Positions 52,056 to 62,159 of a stretch of 64,000 nucleotides of DNA are shown here, piece by piece. Below the pieces are notes generated by a model. The model had not been told where the DNA came from. It saw only the letters and a list, made by a program, of their open reading frames with translations, and made no database searches. Made by a program: the position numbers and the translations under genes. Source of the stretch: Holophagaceae bacterium (GTDB lineage: Bacteria; Acidobacteriota; Holophagae; Holophagales; Holophagaceae); assembly GCA_025353305.1 (NCBI GenBank), contig JANXQX010000259.1:7028-71027 (forward strand). Direction: 5' to 3'. Position 1 is the first letter of the stretch; every line of letters starts with the position of its first letter.

Positions 52056-53393
52056 TCAATGCGCGTGAAGGCGCTTCAATTCCTTCGCCAGGGTTTTGGC
52101 CTGTGGCGGGTCCAGTGTGGCCAAGCGTACCAGGGCCTTTTGCAGACCGGGCTCGTCCCCAGCTTTGTCGCAGGCGCGGGCCAGATCCGTCCACCACTCG
52201 ACTCGAAACGGGCTGAGCCCAAGCGCCGTGAGGTAGTAGAGGGCGGCCTCCGTAGGACGGCTCAAGTTCATCTGCGCTTCGCCCAGATGCGCCCAGCCTT
52301 CGGCGTTGTCCGGGAGAAGTCCCACCCCACAAATCAGAGACTCGGAGGCTTCACCAGGACGCCGCAAATCCAGTAAGAGCCCTCCGAGGTTGAGCCAAGC
52401 CAGACCGTAGCCGGGGTAGAGGGCCAGTGCCCTGCGGAAGGCCACTTCTGATTCCTTGAAACGATTGAGCAAGGCCAGGCTGACACCCAGGTTGTTCCAC
52501 ACCTTGGGTGAATCGTTCCGCAATGCCAGGGATCGGTCATAGGCTGCGATACGCTCCTGGATGCGACCCGGCTCCCGGGCTGGCTCCATGGAATTTGCAA
52601 AAGCGAACCAGGCATCGGGGTCACCCGGCGCGCTTTGCACCCATGCCCGGGTAAAGGCATCCCAGGCCGGCTGATTGGCCGGATTGGATGCCAGGGTATC
52701 GATGAAACTTGGCATCTGCAGCTCCGTTAGGAAAGCGCTTTGAACGGCCTTGGCTTCCGGGTCGCCCATTAGTTCCTGGATCCAGCGCACAGGTATAGAG
52801 AAATGGATGCCTGGGCTGTTGACGAAGAAAAATGTGGTCAGGCCCAGCAAGCGGCCCTCATGGTCGAAAAGCCCCCCGCCACTGGATCCAGGAGCAGTGA
52901 TGGCATCGCTCTGCAGCACCTCGGCACCGAGGTAGGACCAGAGTCCGGTGATCTTTCCCGTAGAAGCCTTAGGCCCCTGTCCGGCCGGGAAACCGATGGC
53001 GGTGACCGGTTGTCCCACGCCGGGCATGGCCGAAGCAGCCGAAGCCGCCGGAAGAGGGAATCCCTGGACCACCAGCACACTCAGGTCCCGATGCGGGTCG
53101 TCCTTGCGGGATTGCACAACCCAAGTCTGCGTGCCTGAGGATACCCGCACGGCGAGAGCCCCTACGGTCACGTGGGCGTTGGTGGCCACCAGGCCGGGCC
53201 CCACCACCACGCCGCTGCCTTGGCGGATGGCCCCTTGGCCATGATCGGCCACTACCTTCACGACGCTTGGAGAGGAAAGTGCTGTATCCTGGCCACATGC
53301 TGCCACCACCCAGAATAGGAGGGCGGCGAGGGGCCGGCCGAAGCTACGCCGTTGCGACAAATTAAATTGGTCATTGGTATGGCGGTCCGGCAT
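52056..53393 (-). CDS. Trypsin-like serine protease lipoprotein with TPR tail
   Basis: The 445-aa protein begins with a lipoprotein signal (LLFWVVAAC, Cys near residue 33). Residues about 45-230 form a chymotrypsin-fold domain with the triad in TNAHVTV (His), HRDLSVLV (Asp) and APGSSGGGLF (Ser). About 160 residues of TPR units follow, such as SPKVWNNLGVSLALLNRFKE. Such a tail probably binds partner proteins. ATG at 53393 has GGAG upstream and lies at the border of a family 2 repeat; the longer frame upstream runs through that repeat and is rejected. Confidence 0.87.
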   Translation of the reverse strand: MPDRHTNDQFNLSQRRSFGRPLAALLFWVVAACGQDTALSSPSVVKVVADHGQGAIRQGSGVVVGPGLVATNAHVTVGALAVRVSSGTQTWVVQSRKDDPHRDLSVLVVQGFPLPAASAASAMPGVGQPVTAIGFPAGQGPKASTGKITGLWSYLGAEVLQSDAITAPGSSGGGLFDHEGRLLGLTTFFFVNSPGIHFSIPVRWIQELMGDPEAKAVQSAFLTELQMPSFIDTLASNPANQPAWDAFTRAWVQSAPGDPDAWFAFANSMEPAREPGRIQERIAAYDRSLALRNDSPKVWNNLGVSLALLNRFKESEVAFRRALALYPGYGLAWLNLGGLLLDLRRPGEASESLICGVGLLPDNAEGWAHLGEAQMNLSRPTEAALYYLTALGLSPFRVEWWTDLARACDKAGDEPGLQKALVRLATLDPPQAKTLAKELKRLHAH

Positions 53394-53400
53394 AGAGACT

Positions 53401-53451
53401 CCAGCTCCGCGAACGAAGTGAGTGGGAGGGCGCACTGCGCCCGATAGCTGG
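53401..53451 (+). repeat. Family 2 palindromic repeat, copy E1
   Basis: Outer arms CCAGCT (53401-53406) and AGCTGG (53446-53451) enclose a central palindrome GGGCGCACTGCGCCC (53428-53442). The same module occurs at 56933-56983, with CCAGCT, a related spacer, and GGGCGCATTGCGCCC. It lies immediately upstream of the protease gene start. Confidence 0.8.
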
Positions 53452-53452
53452 A

Positions 53453-53502
53453 GGGTCCGTAGCAAAATAACCTGAATTGCACAGGTTATTTTGGCACGGC
53501 CC
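53453..53502 (-). repeat. Hairpin adjoining E1, possible diverged family 1 repeat
   Basis: A perfect 11-base inverted repeat AAAATAACCTG (53464-53474) and CAGGTTATTTT (53482-53492) encloses a seven-base loop. It is framed by GGGTCCGT and ACGGCCC, which pair with one bulge. On the minus strand the layout (outer stem, inner stem ending CCTG, seven-base loop) is that of family 1. The sequence is too diverged to be sure. Confidence 0.5.
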
Positions 53503-54774
53503 CTAATCATCCCCCTGGACACCGAGGACAGCCCCCCGAAGATTGTTCGGCAATGGCGGGTTGGACTGGAGCGTATTTTGAACGGCTCCAGGCGTATTGA
53601 GGGCGCTGGCTGCGGCGGGTGTGGTGGGTTTCGGCGCTGGCTTGGGGGCGGTGTCCTGCCCCATGGCCTTCATCTGCTCGGCGGTGGCAAAGACTTCCAG
53701 CCGCGCCAGTTGTTCGGCGGTAGGGAATCCGTCAAAGCGGCTCCGTCGGGGACCCCAGATCGGAATGACCGTTCCCCGGAGTTCGTGGATGCGCGGCAGG
53801 GTTGGCCGGAAGTAGATGCCAAGTGGTTCCCCTTTTGCCCCGATGAAAGCGATGAGATCCACTTCGGGCAGGGCAATGGCATTTCCTTCGGTCCAGGTGG
53901 CGTAAGTCAGGGTCCGGCCCTGGCTGTTGCGCAGTGTTCCCAGGGGCATTGGCCTGGCCATGCCCTCTAAAGTGGGATCGAGGTCCTGGTCCTGGGCCCG
54001 CAGTGCCTGCATGAGATCCATCTGGCGCAATTCTCTTTGCGGCTGCGCGATGGGGTGGGGATCCTGCATGTTGACCACCACCAACTTTTTCTCCACTTGC
54101 GTCAGGAGGGTTGCCAACAACACCTTGTCGGTGGCGGCGATGATTTTTGTGGTGGCTTCCAAGAGTTTCGGTAAAAGAACCTGTGGAGCCACCAGCAAGG
54201 TTTCCTGCGTTGGGATGGCCAGAAAGTGGTTTTGGCCTGGGAAAAGGTGGTCCCAGAATTCCGGCAACAGCAACAGTGCTGAGGGACCCACGCACGGATC
54301 ATGGAAAGTGCTCTGGTAGATGCCGCTGGGAAGCCGTTCGAAACCTGCGTCTTTGGCTTTTTCACGCAGATTGTACAGGGCCTGGTCCAGGATCTCGTCC
54401 ATGCTCGTTTCGAACAGCACCGCCCAGGCTCTGGTGAGCCGGTGGTCTGCGATGCGCACCCGCAAGGTCAGACCCTCGCAGAAGGGGCGATGGAAGAAGG
54501 CCTCTCGCTCGCCAACCCAGTGCGGCACCAATTCCGGGAGCACTTCGTACTGGGCGAACTTCCATGGTTCCGGCAAAGCGACGTCTGCGTGGTTCAGCTC
54601 AGCGACCGCATCCAGGTAGGCCACACGCTCTGCCGCGCTGAAGTGGGCAAAGTCCTTGGTGAGTTCAGCCAGCCCTGGCAGATCCAAAGGCAGCGAACGC
54701 TCCGCCAGCAGGACTCCCAGCTCGGGCCGGGGGGCCTCCTCAGTCTGTTTGAAGAACCTGGAAAACAAGGCCAT
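53503..54774 (-). CDS. Conserved hypothetical protein (DUF1444-like in part)
   Basis: This 423-aa soluble protein has no signal or membrane segment. The middle (SALLLLPEFWDHLFPGQNHF followed by LAIPTQETLLVAPQVLLP) is reminiscent of the DUF1444 fold, where a conserved 'LAVPxRDxLL' strand recurs; I consider this a weak match. The last 60 residues are a Pro/Ala-rich disordered tail (PKPAPKPTTPAAAS). ATG at 54774 begins MALFSRFFKQTEEA. Function unknown. The gene stands divergent from moaA. Confidence 0.6.
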   Translation of the reverse strand: MALFSRFFKQTEEAPRPELGVLLAERSLPLDLPGLAELTKDFAHFSAAERVAYLDAVAELNHADVALPEPWKFAQYEVLPELVPHWVGEREAFFHRPFCEGLTLRVRIADHRLTRAWAVLFETSMDEILDQALYNLREKAKDAGFERLPSGIYQSTFHDPCVGPSALLLLPEFWDHLFPGQNHFLAIPTQETLLVAPQVLLPKLLEATTKIIAATDKVLLATLLTQVEKKLVVVNMQDPHPIAQPQRELRQMDLMQALRAQDQDLDPTLEGMARPMPLGTLRNSQGRTLTYATWTEGNAIALPEVDLIAFIGAKGEPLGIYFRPTLPRIHELRGTVIPIWGPRRSRFDGFPTAEQLARLEVFATAEQMKAMGQDTAPKPAPKPTTPAAASALNTPGAVQNTLQSNPPLPNNLRGAVLGVQGDD

Positions 54775-54847
54775 GGCAGCAACTCATTCGAATCTTCCAT
54801 GTTTGCGCGAATAGTGGCTTCTGTCAGCGACTATTCTTGAGGAACCT

Positions 54848-55855
54848 ATGGTTCTGATGGATACCCTTTCCCGGCCTTTGCGGGCCCTGCGCATATCGGT
54901 GACGGACCGGTGCAACTTCCGCTGTCCCTACTGCATGCCTCGGGAGATCTTCCCGCCGGACTATCCATTTCTGGACCGGAAGGAGATTCTGCGGTTTGAA
55001 GAAATAGAACGGCTGGTGGCAATCTTCGTGGCCCAAGGCGTCCGTAAGGTGCGGCTCACGGGAGGCGAGCCATTGCTGAGAAAAGGTCTTCCCGATCTGG
55101 TGGCGCGCCTCGCGCGAATCCCCGGCGTCAGAGATCTGGCCCTCACCACCAACGGCGCACTGTTACCGGAACTTGCGAAACCATTGAAGCAAGCGGGCCT
55201 TCAGCGCCTGACCGTGAGCCTCGACACGCTGGACCCAGCCAGATTCCGGAAGCTTTGCGACTCAGAGATCCCGCTCTCACGCGTGCTTTCGGGGCTTGAG
55301 GCCGCTCGCAGGGCGGGATTCGGACCCATCAAGCTCAATTGTGTGCTGCAGCGCGGAATCAACGACGGCGAAATCCTGGAGCTCGCGACTTTCGCGCGGG
55401 AAGGCGGACACATCCTGCGCTTCATCGAGTTCATGGATGTGGGTACCAAGAACGGCTGGAAGCTCGATGCCGTGGTCCCCGCGGATGAGGTGCTGGCGAG
55501 GCTCTCCGAGCTGGGGGACATCGAGCCGATCCAAGAACCATTGGCCGGACGTGTGGTGGAGCGTTGGCGCTACCGCGATGGCCTGGGGGAATTCGGCATC
55601 ATCGCCTCGGTCACGAAAGCCTTTTGCGGTGGCTGCGACCGGGCGCGTCTCAGCGCCGAAGGATCAGTCTATACCTGCCTGTTTGCGGAGTCTGGCATGG
55701 ACCTGAAGACGGCTCTAAGGAGTGGGTTCAGCGACGCGGATATCGGCGCGATGATAACGAATGTCTGGAAGCGGCGGGAAGATCGCTACTCCGAGCTGCG
55801 CAGCTCCAAGACCGGCGGTGCGCCTAAGGTCGAGATGTTCCACATTGGGGGCTAG
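54848..55855 (+). CDS. moaA: GTP 3',8-cyclase MoaA
   Basis: This radical-SAM enzyme makes 3',8-cyclo-GTP in molybdenum cofactor synthesis. The SAM cluster cysteines are C22, C26 and C29 in VTDRCNFRCPYCMP. VRLTGGEPLLRKGL and TTNGALLPELA follow. The second cluster is in FCGGCDRARLSAEGSVYTCL, and the protein ends in the typical HIGG double glycine. AGGAA precedes the ATG at 54848. No other moa gene is nearby. Confidence 0.96.
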   Translation: MVLMDTLSRPLRALRISVTDRCNFRCPYCMPREIFPPDYPFLDRKEILRFEEIERLVAIFVAQGVRKVRLTGGEPLLRKGLPDLVARLARIPGVRDLALTTNGALLPELAKPLKQAGLQRLTVSLDTLDPARFRKLCDSEIPLSRVLSGLEAARRAGFGPIKLNCVLQRGINDGEILELATFAREGGHILRFIEFMDVGTKNGWKLDAVVPADEVLARLSELGDIEPIQEPLAGRVVERWRYRDGLGEFGIIASVTKAFCGGCDRARLSAEGSVYTCLFAESGMDLKTALRSGFSDADIGAMITNVWKRREDRYSELRSSKTGGAPKVEMFHIGG

Positions 55856-55938
55856 TCCTGAGACCTTAGGGACCCTGCAGGCAAAATCCGTACAGACCAG
55901 ATGATTTTGACGCAACGAGCCAGCCAGCCGCCAGCGTC

Positions 55939-56436
55939 TTACATGTTCAATTCCGCCCAGGCTCTTCCGGGAAAATCAGGGGTATCCAGGCGGAACAACT
56001 GAAGCAGGAGGATCATCTGCGCACGGTGGTGGGTTTCTTCCAGCAGCATCAGGCGTAAATAGTTTTCAGGTGTTGAAACATTGCCGAATTCTGTCTGGAA
56101 TGCCTTCCCAAGATCCGAGGTGTGGAGATCCGCAAGCATGATCTGGCACCGGCGGGTGTGGAGATCCCATGCATGCAACAGCTCGGTGGTACTTCCGCCG
56201 CGGCTCCAGGGTTCGGCCTCAAAGACTGTTTTCAGGGCTTCCGGATCACGGTTGGTCAAGGTGCAGATGATGCTTTCCCGGATGAGCGCGATATGGGCGA
56301 GTTGCTCTCGCAGGGACTTGAGATGGGGCACCGGGTGCAAATCCCAGAGGCGCAATTCTGCATTGGGCACGGCGCGGATCACGGCGGCGGTGTGGGCCGT
56401 GGCGACACCGAATGGCCGCAGCTCCATGCGGCTCAT
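55939..56436 (-). CDS. DinB-like four-helix protein
   Basis: This 165-aa helical protein has the pattern of the DinB/YfiT superfamily: an early region with LKSLREQLAHIALIRESIIC, and a late YLRLMLLEETHHRAQMILLL helix with the His residues that bind metal in that fold. The partner His is plausibly in LLHAWDLH. ATG at 56436 overlaps the upstream gene's stop in an ATGA junction; the longer frame is rejected. Members act as thiol-dependent transferases or have unknown roles. Confidence 0.75.
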   Translation of the reverse strand: MSRMELRPFGVATAHTAAVIRAVPNAELRLWDLHPVPHLKSLREQLAHIALIRESIICTLTNRDPEALKTVFEAEPWSRGGSTTELLHAWDLHTRRCQIMLADLHTSDLGKAFQTEFGNVSTPENYLRLMLLEETHHRAQMILLLQLFRLDTPDFPGRAWAELNM

Positions 56437-56915
56437 CCCAGTATTTCTTTCACGGATTTCAGGCAGGCCGCCCACACGTCATCAGAGGTCTCCTCCAGAA
56501 AGAACTCCACGGCCAAGCCGGCTGCATGGGCTTCTTCGTGGACCGACCAGGCTGCAAAAAGTGCATCCAGCTTGATGGTATCCATCTTCTCGCGACGGAA
56601 TTTGTGGGACTTGCGGACCCTGTCGGGATCGGGGCCCCGCATGCTCACGCCATGTTTGGGCGAGGCATGGAAATAGCAGATCTGGCACCAGTGGTCGGAG
56701 ATGAATTGGTTGAAATGCAGGAACACCCCGTGGGTCGATTGGGTCAAATCCATCACGCGTTCCTTGCTTTTCCAGGCTTCGGTCCAACGGGTCAACAGTG
56801 CCTCCAACCGCTGGCGATCCGCTGGGTGGCGCACGGACGCACGCCCCGTATGCAGGAAGTCTTCCAGGGCGATCTTGTTCGGGTCCAAGGGCTGCTCCGT
56901 GCTGACGACATTCAA
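56433..56915 (-). CDS. Hypothetical protein
   Basis: The family is not recognised. The 160-aa protein is soluble and mostly helical by composition. It contains a His/Trp-rich middle (FLHFNQFISDHWCQICYFHA) and a Glu-rich helical end (EEAHAAGLAVEFFLEETSDD). The His and Cys residues could bind metal, but no standard motif fits. Its stop overlaps the DinB-like gene by four bases, so the two proteins are made together and may act together. No convincing Shine-Dalgarno is seen at 56915. Confidence 0.55.
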   Translation of the reverse strand: MNVVSTEQPLDPNKIALEDFLHTGRASVRHPADRQRLEALLTRWTEAWKSKERVMDLTQSTHGVFLHFNQFISDHWCQICYFHASPKHGVSMRGPDPDRVRKSHKFRREKMDTIKLDALFAAWSVHEEAHAAGLAVEFFLEETSDDVWAACLKSVKEILG

Positions 56916-56932
56916 CGTCTGGCATCAAGGCT

Positions 56933-56983
56933 CCAGCTCTGAGGAAGCAGTGAGCAGGAGGGCGCATTGCGCCCGATGGCTGG
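56933..56983 (+). repeat. Family 2 palindromic repeat, copy E2
   Basis: CCAGCT (56933-56938) and the downstream GGCTGG (56978-56983) flank the palindrome GGGCGCATTGCGCCC (56960-56974). Most of its 51 bases match copy E1 (53401-53451), including AGTGAG and GGAGGGCGCA. It is joined, after a 46-base link, to a family 1 repeat on the other strand. Confidence 0.8.
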
Positions 56984-57029
56984 GGAAGCCGTAACGCCTA
57001 TGGTTTTTCTGCTGAGGATCATCCGAGAC

Positions 57030-57101
57030 GTCGGCCTTCGGCCGACATAAGGAACCGTAACGTTCTGGCCAGTAAAACGCTGGCCACACCGCAACGGTTC
57101 C
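57030..57101 (-). repeat. Family 1 double-hairpin repeat, copy D
   Basis: On the minus strand, GGAACC (57101-57096) opens the outer stem and GGTTCC (57056-57051) closes it. The inner stem GTGGCCAG/CTGGCCAG encloses a seven-base loop, and GTTAC precedes the closing arm. TTAT and the second hairpin GTCGGCCGAAGGCCGAC (57046-57030) follow. Copies A and D share the unpaired bases but have different paired bases. The 283-base gap between the divergent genes holds this repeat, E2, and otherwise nothing I can identify except the promoter region of the kinase gene. Confidence 0.8.
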
Positions 57102-57198
57102 TAAGAATGGCCTCGAACGCAGGAGCCGTCCATCGCCAAGCCATTGCCCGAGAGGCTGGCCGCACGCTCTATACTTCTTCAAACAACCATGTGAGCCC

Positions 57199-59739
57199 AT
57201 GCGCCTGCCCTGGTATTCAAAATCGCCGCCTGCCGTCCGGGAACACCCCATCCTCACATCGCTCGCGATCCTTTTGTTCGGCCTCGGGCTTAGCCTCATC
57301 ATCAGCGTTGTCGGCCAGCGCGAAGCCAATGAGCGCATCCAGGCCCGGGTGGACCGACAGGTGCAGCGCACCTATCTTTCCATGCAGGACCACCTCTTCA
57401 CCTACGAGGGCCTGCTCCGCGGCGGCCGTGGGCTTTTTGAAGTGCGCGAGAAGATCGCGGGGGACGAATGGCGCCGCTTTGTGGAGGAACTCGATCTGCC
57501 CCATCGCTATCCATCCGTGAAGGGCCTTGCCTATATCGAGCGGGTTCCCGGGGGGGAGAGTGAAAAATTCTTAATCAAGCACTCGGAACCGGCGGTGCTC
57601 AATCCCCACGCGAGCGGCTACGACATCGGGCTCGACCCGGAACAGCGTGGCGCGGCGATCAGGGCCATGGAATCAGGCATGAGCGCGATCACCGCGCCCA
57701 TTTATTTCAAGGACTCCGGGCGAGAGCGGCCGGCCTTTGGGCTGCTGCTGCCGGTCTATCGGCCGGGCGGCCTGGCTTTAACGCCTGAGTCCCGCCGGGT
57801 GGCGCACCTGGGCTGGATATCAGCGGCGATCTACCTGGACGCCATGATGGACGAGGTCATGCGGGGGATGGATCCGGATTTCGGTACCCAGATCTTTGGC
57901 GGCAACCATCCAGTCCATGGCAGCCTGGCCTACCAGCACAACATGGGGCCCATGAAAGGCCATCAGGGCTTGACGCCAGCACGGCAGTTGGATTTCAAAT
58001 GGGGAGACAGGGCTTGGGCAGGGCGGGTGGTCCCCTTGCCTAGCTTTGATCAATCCGCCGACTATCGCTGGCCCTTCTGGGCGCTGGTCACGGGCTCCAT
58101 CATCACTTTTCTCCTCTCGGGGTTGGCCTGGTCTCTCATCTCCACCCGGGCGAGGGCCGAAACGATGGCAAAGAACATGACCCTCGCCCTCGAAGAGGCG
58201 CTCAGCCGCCACGAGAGCCACGTGGTAAATACACCCCTCGCGGTGATTGAATGGGACCCGGAACGGAAAGTCCGCACCTGGAATCCCGGGGCCAGAAGGA
58301 TATTTGGATACACCGAAGCGGAAGCCCTGGGTCGGGGAATGGCTGAATTACTCGCCCTGACTGAAGGGCGTGGAGCCCTGGAATCGGCCCTGGAGCAGGT
58401 CGCAGGATCCAAGGCTGGAACCCATAACACCTTGGAGTGTCGATCAAAAAATGGCCAGGCGGTCTTTTGTGGCTGGCACAGCGCAGCACTCCTGGGAGCA
58501 GGCGGTGAATTCCTGGGAGCCACCACCCTCATCGAAGATCTGACACAAGCCAGGCAACGCGAAGAGGCGCTTCGCTACGGTCAGAAACTGGAGAGCCTGG
58601 GTCTGCTGGCAGGTGGCATCGCCCACGATTTCAACAACATCCTGACCGCCTTGCTGGGGAATCTGGATGCCGCCGTGGAAGCCATGGACGAGCGCTCCCC
58701 CGCAATGGAGCACCTGCTCAAAGCCATCACCGTTGCTGAAAGAGCCGGGGAGCTGTCCACGCAGATCCTTGTCTACAGCGGGAAAGGGGCGTTCACGACA
58801 AAGGCAGTGCTGCTGAACCAGATCGTGGAGGAAATGACAGAATTGCTGGAAGTTTCGCGTCCGCCGGGCATCGCGCTTCGATTGCAACTTGCACCGGATC
58901 TTCCCTTTATCCAGGCCGACCCCATACAGATGCAACAGGTGGTGATGAATCTCGTCATCAATGCGACCGAGGCCATCGAAACCATCACGAATGAAGACAA
59001 TCCCGAAGGCAGCCTTACGCTCACGACTTCCCATCGCGTTTATTCCGATGTGGAACTGGAAACGGCCTTTTCAGGTCAGGACCTGGTGCCCGGACCTTAT
59101 GTTTCGCTCCGCGTGAAGGACAGCGGATGCGGCATGGATGAGGAAACCCTCTCTTGCATTTTCGATCCATTCTTCACCACCAAAGCCACGGGCCGGGGCC
59201 TTGGCCTTTCGACTCTTCAGGGCATCGTGAAGGCCCACCGCGGCGGTCTGTGGGTGAACAGCAAACCAGGCGCGGGAACGACTTTCAACCTGCTCTTCCC
59301 GGCTGCTGAGGCCATGCCCGGGTTGCCTTCTAAGAGCGTTGACGGTCATTACGAAAGCGAAGGCACCATTCTGCTGGCTGATGACGAAGAAGCCATCCGT
59401 ACCATTACCGCCCTGGCCTTTTCGAAGGCCGGCTTCGAAGTGCTGACCGCCGCCAACGGCCTGGAAGCCTTGAAGCAGTTTGAAGCCAACGCAGGGATCA
59501 TCCGCTGTGCCTTCGTGGACGAAGTCATGCCGGGCATGAAGGGCACTGAATTGATAACAGCGATGCGCGCGTTGAAGCCAGGGCTTCGCATCGTTCTTTG
59601 CAGTGGTTACAGCAAGTCCGGTCCGACTGGGGCTGACTCCGATGATCCTGCTGCTGCCGCGGATGCATTCTTGCAAAAACCCTATCGCACGGCAGATGCG
59701 GTGGAATTGATACGGAAATTGATCGGATCTCAGGGATGA
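57199..59739 (+). CDS. CHASE-PAS hybrid sensor histidine kinase
   Basis: The 846-aa protein has helix 1 (about 19-40), a periplasmic CHASE sensor domain (about 60-260, with LFTYEGLLRGGRGLFEVRE and PSVKGLAYIERVPGG), and helix 2 (about 290-313). A PAS domain follows (about 335-455, WNPGARRIFGYTEAEALGRG). The kinase core has the H-box GIAHDFNNILTALLGNLDAA with H476, the N-box VVMNLVINATEAI, and G-boxes DSGCGMDEE and GRGLGLSTL. A C-terminal receiver has its phospho-Asp at D774 (FVDEVMPGM). It senses an unknown extracellular ligand and lacks an output regulator nearby. Confidence 0.94.
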   Translation: MRLPWYSKSPPAVREHPILTSLAILLFGLGLSLIISVVGQREANERIQARVDRQVQRTYLSMQDHLFTYEGLLRGGRGLFEVREKIAGDEWRRFVEELDLPHRYPSVKGLAYIERVPGGESEKFLIKHSEPAVLNPHASGYDIGLDPEQRGAAIRAMESGMSAITAPIYFKDSGRERPAFGLLLPVYRPGGLALTPESRRVAHLGWISAAIYLDAMMDEVMRGMDPDFGTQIFGGNHPVHGSLAYQHNMGPMKGHQGLTPARQLDFKWGDRAWAGRVVPLPSFDQSADYRWPFWALVTGSIITFLLSGLAWSLISTRARAETMAKNMTLALEEALSRHESHVVNTPLAVIEWDPERKVRTWNPGARRIFGYTEAEALGRGMAELLALTEGRGALESALEQVAGSKAGTHNTLECRSKNGQAVFCGWHSAALLGAGGEFLGATTLIEDLTQARQREEALRYGQKLESLGLLAGGIAHDFNNILTALLGNLDAAVEAMDERSPAMEHLLKAITVAERAGELSTQILVYSGKGAFTTKAVLLNQIVEEMTELLEVSRPPGIALRLQLAPDLPFIQADPIQMQQVVMNLVINATEAIETITNEDNPEGSLTLTTSHRVYSDVELETAFSGQDLVPGPYVSLRVKDSGCGMDEETLSCIFDPFFTTKATGRGLGLSTLQGIVKAHRGGLWVNSKPGAGTTFNLLFPAAEAMPGLPSKSVDGHYESEGTILLADDEEAIRTITALAFSKAGFEVLTAANGLEALKQFEANAGIIRCAFVDEVMPGMKGTELITAMRALKPGLRIVLCSGYSKSGPTGADSDDPAAAADAFLQKPYRTADAVELIRKLIGSQG

Positions 59740-59744
59740 GGTAC

Positions 59745-59821
59745 GAGGTGGTGAGGCCGTGAGGCCCAAGGTGTTTGCGCCTCCGGCGCGGTCGTTATTG
59801 AACTTTGTGCCTCACCACCTC
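59745..59821. repeat. Inverted repeat at the kinase/thiC convergent junction
   Basis: GAGGTGGTGAGGC (59745-59757) and GCCTCACCACCTC (59809-59821) are a perfect 13-base inverted repeat. A GCGCC-TCC-GGCGC hairpin sits in the middle. It fills the 97-base gap between convergent genes and may terminate both transcripts. Confidence 0.7.
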
Positions 59822-59836
59822 AACACGCAAACTTGA

Positions 59837-61720
<1,884 letters not shown>

Positions 61721-61816
61721 TTAGCCCAAGCAGGCTGAACCGGTCTGGATGTGGAACCGGCGCTGGCATGACCGCACTTATAGCGGTAGCGTTAGATTTG
61801 CGCTTCTGGGGTACCC

Positions 61817-62134
61817 ATGCGAATTCTCAAGACAGCGGCGATCATGCTTCTGGTTGGTGAAATGACCTTTGCTTTTCAGGTTCCGGAAGATCCGGTTCTG
61901 AAGGCCAGGACCCAGCGGGCCCAGGCGCAGGGCATCTCCGAAGGCGACCTGCCTCCGGTGCCAAGGGTCATCTCTGAACCGCCGCCCCTGCCGGCCCCTG
62001 AAACGAACTACAAAGATACGCGCAAGGGCAAGTCGGCGCGCAGGAGCCGATCGACCCACGCAAAAAAGGGCCGCCGCACCGCGAAAAACAGGGCTCCCGC
62101 CACCGCGAAACACCCAAAGAAGAAGCCTAACTGA
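61817..62134 (+). CDS. Small basic secreted protein, unknown
   Basis: The 105-aa product has a signal peptide (LKTAAIMLLVGEMTFAFQ). A Pro-rich middle (VPRVISEPPPLPAPE) and a very basic tail (KGKSARRSRSTHAKKGRRT) follow, like a nucleic-acid-binding or cell-wall-binding peptide. I do not recognise a family. Its stop lies next to the start region of pfkA, so they are probably co-transcribed. It recalls in style the Ala/Lys-rich protein at 42414. Confidence 0.65.
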   Translation: MRILKTAAIMLLVGEMTFAFQVPEDPVLKARTQRAQAQGISEGDLPPVPRVISEPPPLPAPETNYKDTRKGKSARRSRSTHAKKGRRTAKNRAPATAKHPKKKPN

Positions 62135-62159
62135 TGTGTCTGGCATGCCTAGTGTGCCG

